A DNA stretch of 9,230 nt from Helicobacteraceae bacterium (GTDB lineage: Bacteria > Campylobacterota > Campylobacteria > Campylobacterales > Sulfurimonadaceae): contig JALWNV010000337.1 in assembly GCA_027083665.1 (NCBI GenBank), positions 1-9,230 of the forward strand. The letters run 5' to 3'. The notes under the pieces are model-generated. The model saw only the letters and a list, made by a program, of their open reading frames with translations, did no database searches and was not told the origin of the DNA. Every line of letters begins with the position of its first letter. Within the stretch, counting starts at the first letter, position 1. Below are positions 6,429 to 9,230 of this stretch, one piece after another. The position numbers and the translations under genes were made by a program.

Positions 6429-7984
6429 CAGACCCCCTCTTTGTGCAGTGCCACACGGTATTCGTGCAGCATCGAGTTTTCGGCGATGACGACGATAAGA
6501 TCGTTCTCTTCGAGCCGATAGTCCTGCGGCGGATTGAACACGAACCGCTTTTCCCGCTGCGACTGCACACCCAGGAGGATAATACGCCGTCCACGGATTT
6601 TGAGGTCTTTGACGGTCTTGATCACCCGCGACATCCGTTCGTCGATCAGAATCTCGTCCATCTGCACGCCGGTGTTTTCCGCCCGCAGGGCATAAAGCGC
6701 CTCGAATGCGATAGGATGCCCGCTGTATTCGCGCGAAAGCTGCCCGATAAGCTCCTGGGCGTAAATAACCTCGTTCACGCCGGAGATCTCCAGTTTCCTG
6801 CGATGTTTCTTGTCATGCAAAATGGAGAGTATTTTCACCTGACGGCTGATCGAACGCAGCGTCAGCGCCGTGTAGACGTTCTTGACGTCGGTATCTCCCA
6901 GAAGAATGACCGCACTGATCTGCCGGTCGATATCGATACCGAGCGCCCGGTAGGTTTCCAGACTCGAGGGATCGATACCGATGGAGAGGTGATGATGCTT
7001 TCTCGCCGACTCGATCCGCTCGGGATTCTCGTCGAGTACGACGACGTTTCGCCCCATCCTACGCAATTTCGCCGCAGTGTGTCCGGCGATTGCGCCGTAG
7101 CCGCAGATCAGATAGAAGTGCTTGAGTTTCTGCACTTCCTGCGCCAGTTTGTTCTCCCGGATGGATTCGATGTTTTCACTGAACGCCGACACGACGATTG
7201 ATGTCGCGAACGCCAGTACGGCCACACCCGACACGATCACCGCTATCGCGACGATCCGCCCTTCGTGCGTGATCGGCGTCACATCCCCGTACCCCACCGT
7301 CGAGATCGTCACGATCGCCCAGTAAAGGGCGTCGAAAAGTGTATTGACCGGCGAGTCGGGGTTAAGCGCCTCCATCACGTAGATCAACACCGACGCCACG
7401 AACAGGATCAAGACCGAAAACGTCAGCAGTGTCAGCAGTTCAAACTTCTTCGTCGCAAGAATCGCCCCGAACTGCTGCATGTTCTGGGTATAGCGGAAAA
7501 GTTTGAAGACACGGAAGATAATAAAGAGCCGAAACAGCCGCATCTCGTGGAAAAACGGCATGATCGCCAGCAGATCGATGATCGCCGGCAACGAGCTCAT
7601 GTATTTCCATTTGGCGTGAAAGACCTTGAAAACCGCCCGCCTTGCCCGGAAACGGCGATGCAGCAACTCGTCTTTTTCATACTGCTCGATAATGATTTTC
7701 GCACTGTTGCTGCTGACCCACAGCCGAAGGATATATTCGATCAGAAAAATAACGGAGATAATATAGTCGTTGAAGATCGCCAGCCAGTCTTCCTGCCGGA
7801 ACTTGACATCGCGGATAAGGATAAAGACGCTCGAAAGGATCAGCGCCATCATAAAGAGGTCGAAATAGCGTTTATAACGGTAATTCGAATTGTTCAGAAG
7901 ATTGTCGAAAAAACGCCGCACCCGCAGATAGCGCGGCGAGGACTCCAGAGCGTAAGCGGCGTCGACGATCACTCTGGAGAACAT
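6428..7984 (-). CDS. Six-transmembrane voltage-gated-type K+ channel with fused RCK domain
   Basis: This 518-residue protein has the following order: a cytoplasmic leader (1-40); S1 at about 41-57; S2 at about 73-90; a basic loop; S3 at about 130-145; and an S4-like helix at 149-164 with Arg149, Arg152, Arg158, Lys161 and Arg164 spaced by threes. S5 (about 181-204), a pore loop with the K+ filter TVGYGD (229-234) and S6 (about 243-268) follow. A cytoplasmic RCK_N domain starts at LICGYGAIAG (about 292-301), with Asp318 ending strand 2 in VVVLDENPER, and an RCK_C domain spans about 430-515. This combines a Kv-like membrane unit with a MthK/Kch-like gating domain. It should pass K+ across the inner membrane and be gated by voltage and/or by a ligand bound to the RCK ring. 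The start follows the gatB stop by 5 bp with little Shine-Dalgarno, suggesting translational coupling. The family call is firm; the ligand and physiological role are unknown. Confidence 0.95.
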   Translation of the reverse strand: MFSRVIVDAAYALESSPRYLRVRRFFDNLLNNSNYRYKRYFDLFMMALILSSVFILIRDVKFRQEDWLAIFNDYIISVIFLIEYILRLWVSSNSAKIIIEQYEKDELLHRRFRARRAVFKVFHAKWKYMSSLPAIIDLLAIMPFFHEMRLFRLFIIFRVFKLFRYTQNMQQFGAILATKKFELLTLLTFSVLILFVASVLIYVMEALNPDSPVNTLFDALYWAIVTISTVGYGDVTPITHEGRIVAIAVIVSGVAVLAFATSIVVSAFSENIESIRENKLAQEVQKLKHFYLICGYGAIAGHTAAKLRRMGRNVVVLDENPERIESARKHHHLSIGIDPSSLETYRALGIDIDRQISAVILLGDTDVKNVYTALTLRSISRQVKILSILHDKKHRRKLEISGVNEVIYAQELIGQLSREYSGHPIAFEALYALRAENTGVQMDEILIDERMSRVIKTVKDLKIRGRRIILLGVQSQREKRFVFNPPQDYRLEENDLIVVIAENSMLHEYRVALHKEGV

Positions 7985-7989
7985 AAGGC

Positions 7990-9230
7990 TTAACTACTCA
8001 GTTTTTGCTTGAGAATCTCGTTGACGGCCTGCGGATTCGCACTCCCTTTACTCGCTTTCATGACCTGTCCCACGAAGAAACCGAACAGTTTCTCCTTGCC
8101 GGCCTTGTACTGCTCGACCTTGTCGGGGTTGGCACCGAGTATCTCGTCGACCATCGCCTCGATGGCGCCGGTGTCACTGACCTGTTTGAGCCCGAGTTTT
8201 TCGATCGTCTCATCGACATCCGCATCGTTCTCCATCAGATAGTCGAGAACCTCTTTAGCCGCTTTCCCGCTGATCGTTTTGTCTTCGATCCGCTTGACGA
8301 TCTGTCCGAGTTTTCGGGCATCAACCGGCGATGTCGCCACCGTCATACCGCCTTTGAGACGTCCCTGCAGCTCAACCGTCAGCCAGGTGACGGCGTTTTT
8401 GGCGGTAATGCCCTGCTCGAGCATCTTTTCGAAAAAATGCGCCGTTTCGAGATCGGCGGTGATGACGACCGCATCGTATTCGCGCAGGCCGTGCTCTTTG
8501 ACGAGGCGTTCGCGTTTTTCGTCCGGCAGTTCGGGGATCTGCGTCGCCGCTTCGTACATCGCGTCGTCAACGACGACTTTGAGCAGGTCCGGTTCGGGAA
8601 AATAGCGGTAGTCCGCCGCCTCTTCCTTGCCGCGCATGGAACGCGTCTCCTGCCGGCCCTGATCGAACAGTCGGGTCTCCTGGTAGATCTCCTCGTCGTA
8701 AACACCGTCCTCCCACGCCTCGATCTGGCGCTGTACCTCGATCTCGATCGCCTTGTGGATAAAGCGGAAACTGTTAATATTCTTGATTTCGACACGGGTA
8801 TAGAGCTTCTCGTCGCCTTTGGGACGGATGGAGACGTTGACGTCGACCCGGAAAGAGCCTTCTTGCATATTCGCGTCGCTGATATCGAGGTAGCGCACGA
8901 TGGAGTGCAGCTTTTTCAGATACAAGACCGCTTCGTCCGCACTGCGCATATCGGGCTCGGAGACGATCTCGAGCAGCGGGGTTCCCGCGCGGTTGAGGTC
9001 CACCTTGGAAATAGCGCCGTCATGAATGTTTTTCCCGGCATCGGCCTCGATGTGGGCACGATTGATCCGGATCGTCTTGTGGGTTCCGTCTTCGAAATCG
9101 ATACGCAGCTTCCCGTGTTCGACGATCGGGGTGTACAGCTGCGTAATCTGATACGCGCTCGGGCTGGCGGGATACACATAGCTTTTGCGGCCGAAATAGC
9201 TGGTGCGGTTGATCGTCGCATCGACGGCCG
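7990..9230 (-). CDS. gatB: Aspartyl/glutamyl-tRNA amidotransferase subunit B, 5' end outside window
   Basis: GatB is the tRNA-binding and kinase subunit of GatCAB. The complex converts misacylated Glu-tRNA(Gln), and in many bacteria Asp-tRNA(Asn), to the correct aminoacyl-tRNA with ammonia from GatA. About 412 C-terminal residues are present of a usual 475, so roughly 60 N-terminal residues lie beyond position 9230. The frame is open to the edge, so the GTG at 9177 is an internal Val codon, not the start. Family blocks include [83 protein letters not shown] and a C-terminal GatB/YqeY tail domain ending in [11 protein letters not shown]. The usual YPDLPK segment is YPASPS here (see findings). 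Sequence style, such as [21 protein letters not shown] in separate blocks, resembles C. jejuni GatB. It is the first visible gene of the - strand block; its promoter must lie outside the window. Confidence 0.97.
   Translation of the reverse strand, partial: AVDATINRTSYFGRKSYVYPASPSAYQITQLYTPIVEHGKLRIDFEDGTHKTIRINRAHIEADAGKNIHDGAISKVDLNRAGTPLLEIVSEPDMRSADEAVLYLKKLHSIVRYLDISDANMQEGSFRVDVNVSIRPKGDEKLYTRVEIKNINSFRFIHKAIEIEVQRQIEAWEDGVYDEEIYQETRLFDQGRQETRSMRGKEEAADYRYFPEPDLLKVVVDDAMYEAATQIPELPDEKRERLVKEHGLREYDAVVITADLETAHFFEKMLEQGITAKNAVTWLTVELQGRLKGGMTVATSPVDARKLGQIVKRIEDKTISGKAAKEVLDYLMENDADVDETIEKLGLKQVSDTGAIEAMVDEILGANPDKVEQYKAGKEKLFGFFVGQVMKASKGSANPQAVNEILKQKLSS

Noticed and set aside
6443..7993. 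Open frames on the + strand opposite the K+ channel
   Set aside because: They are His/Asp/Arg-rich without motifs, whereas the - strand encodes TVGYGD and RCK motifs in full.
7990..9177. Treating the GTG at 9177 as the start of a shortened gatB
   Set aside because: The same frame stays open to the window edge and encodes conserved GatB sequence upstream ([13 protein letters not shown]), so the gene is cut by the window rather than truncated.
1..9230. tRNA or rRNA genes, CRISPR arrays, insertion sequences, riboswitches, phage genes
   Set aside because: Known genes occupy nearly every base and no gap exceeds about 32 bp. I saw no direct-repeat arrays, transposase motifs or RNA-gene signatures.

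Overview
The window reads as a chromosomal housekeeping region of a Campylobacterota (Epsilonproteobacteria) member with unusually high G+C for that phylum. The protein sequences are epsilonproteobacterial in style, most clearly GatB, GpsA, QueA and TatC. The tatC-queA order matches what I recall for Campylobacter jejuni (Cj0578c-Cj0577c), and gatB and gpsA in one block matches Cj1197c-Cj1196c. A high-GC, marine or vent-type lineage (for example Hydrogenimonas- or Nitratifractor-like) is a guess and cannot be settled from the sequence alone.

Layout. Two convergent gene blocks fill almost every base; the longest gap between genes is about 32 bp. On the + strand lie the 3' end of tatC (twin-arginine translocase), queA (queuosine tRNA modification), which overlaps the tatC tail, and a nosD-like gene for an exported right-handed beta-helix protein. 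On the - strand, reading from 9230 down to 2552, lie gatB (5' end outside the window), a six-transmembrane K+ channel with a fused RCK domain, a separate RCK/TrkA-like protein, gpsA, an SLC13/DASS anion:Na+ symporter, and a ketopantoate-reductase-family gene. The blocks meet tail to tail with 4 bp between stop codons at 2547/2552. I found no convincing terminator there and no internal promoter. Promoters for both blocks must lie outside the window or inside genes.

How the genes fit together. The - strand block has the spacing of one operon: a 5 bp gap, a 1 nt overlap, a 32 nt overlap, a 4 bp gap and a 32 bp gap. Shine-Dalgarno sequences are often embedded in the preceding gene. Functionally it mixes translation (GatB), K+ flux (channel plus RCK subunit), phospholipid precursor synthesis (GpsA), dicarboxylate or related anion uptake, and a CoA-precursor-type reductase. 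The channel/RCK pair is the only obvious functional unit. The + strand block joins Tat export and tRNA modification with an exported NosD-like protein, without any other nos gene in view.

I saw no RNA genes, mobile elements, CRISPR arrays or phage genes. Nothing here is clearly a wholly new system. The best leads are the channel plus detached RCK pair, whose second RCK has a degenerate nucleotide-binding loop, the nosD-like gene standing apart from a nos cluster, and the tatC/queA overlap, where an acidic tail in one frame can encode a basic leader in the other.
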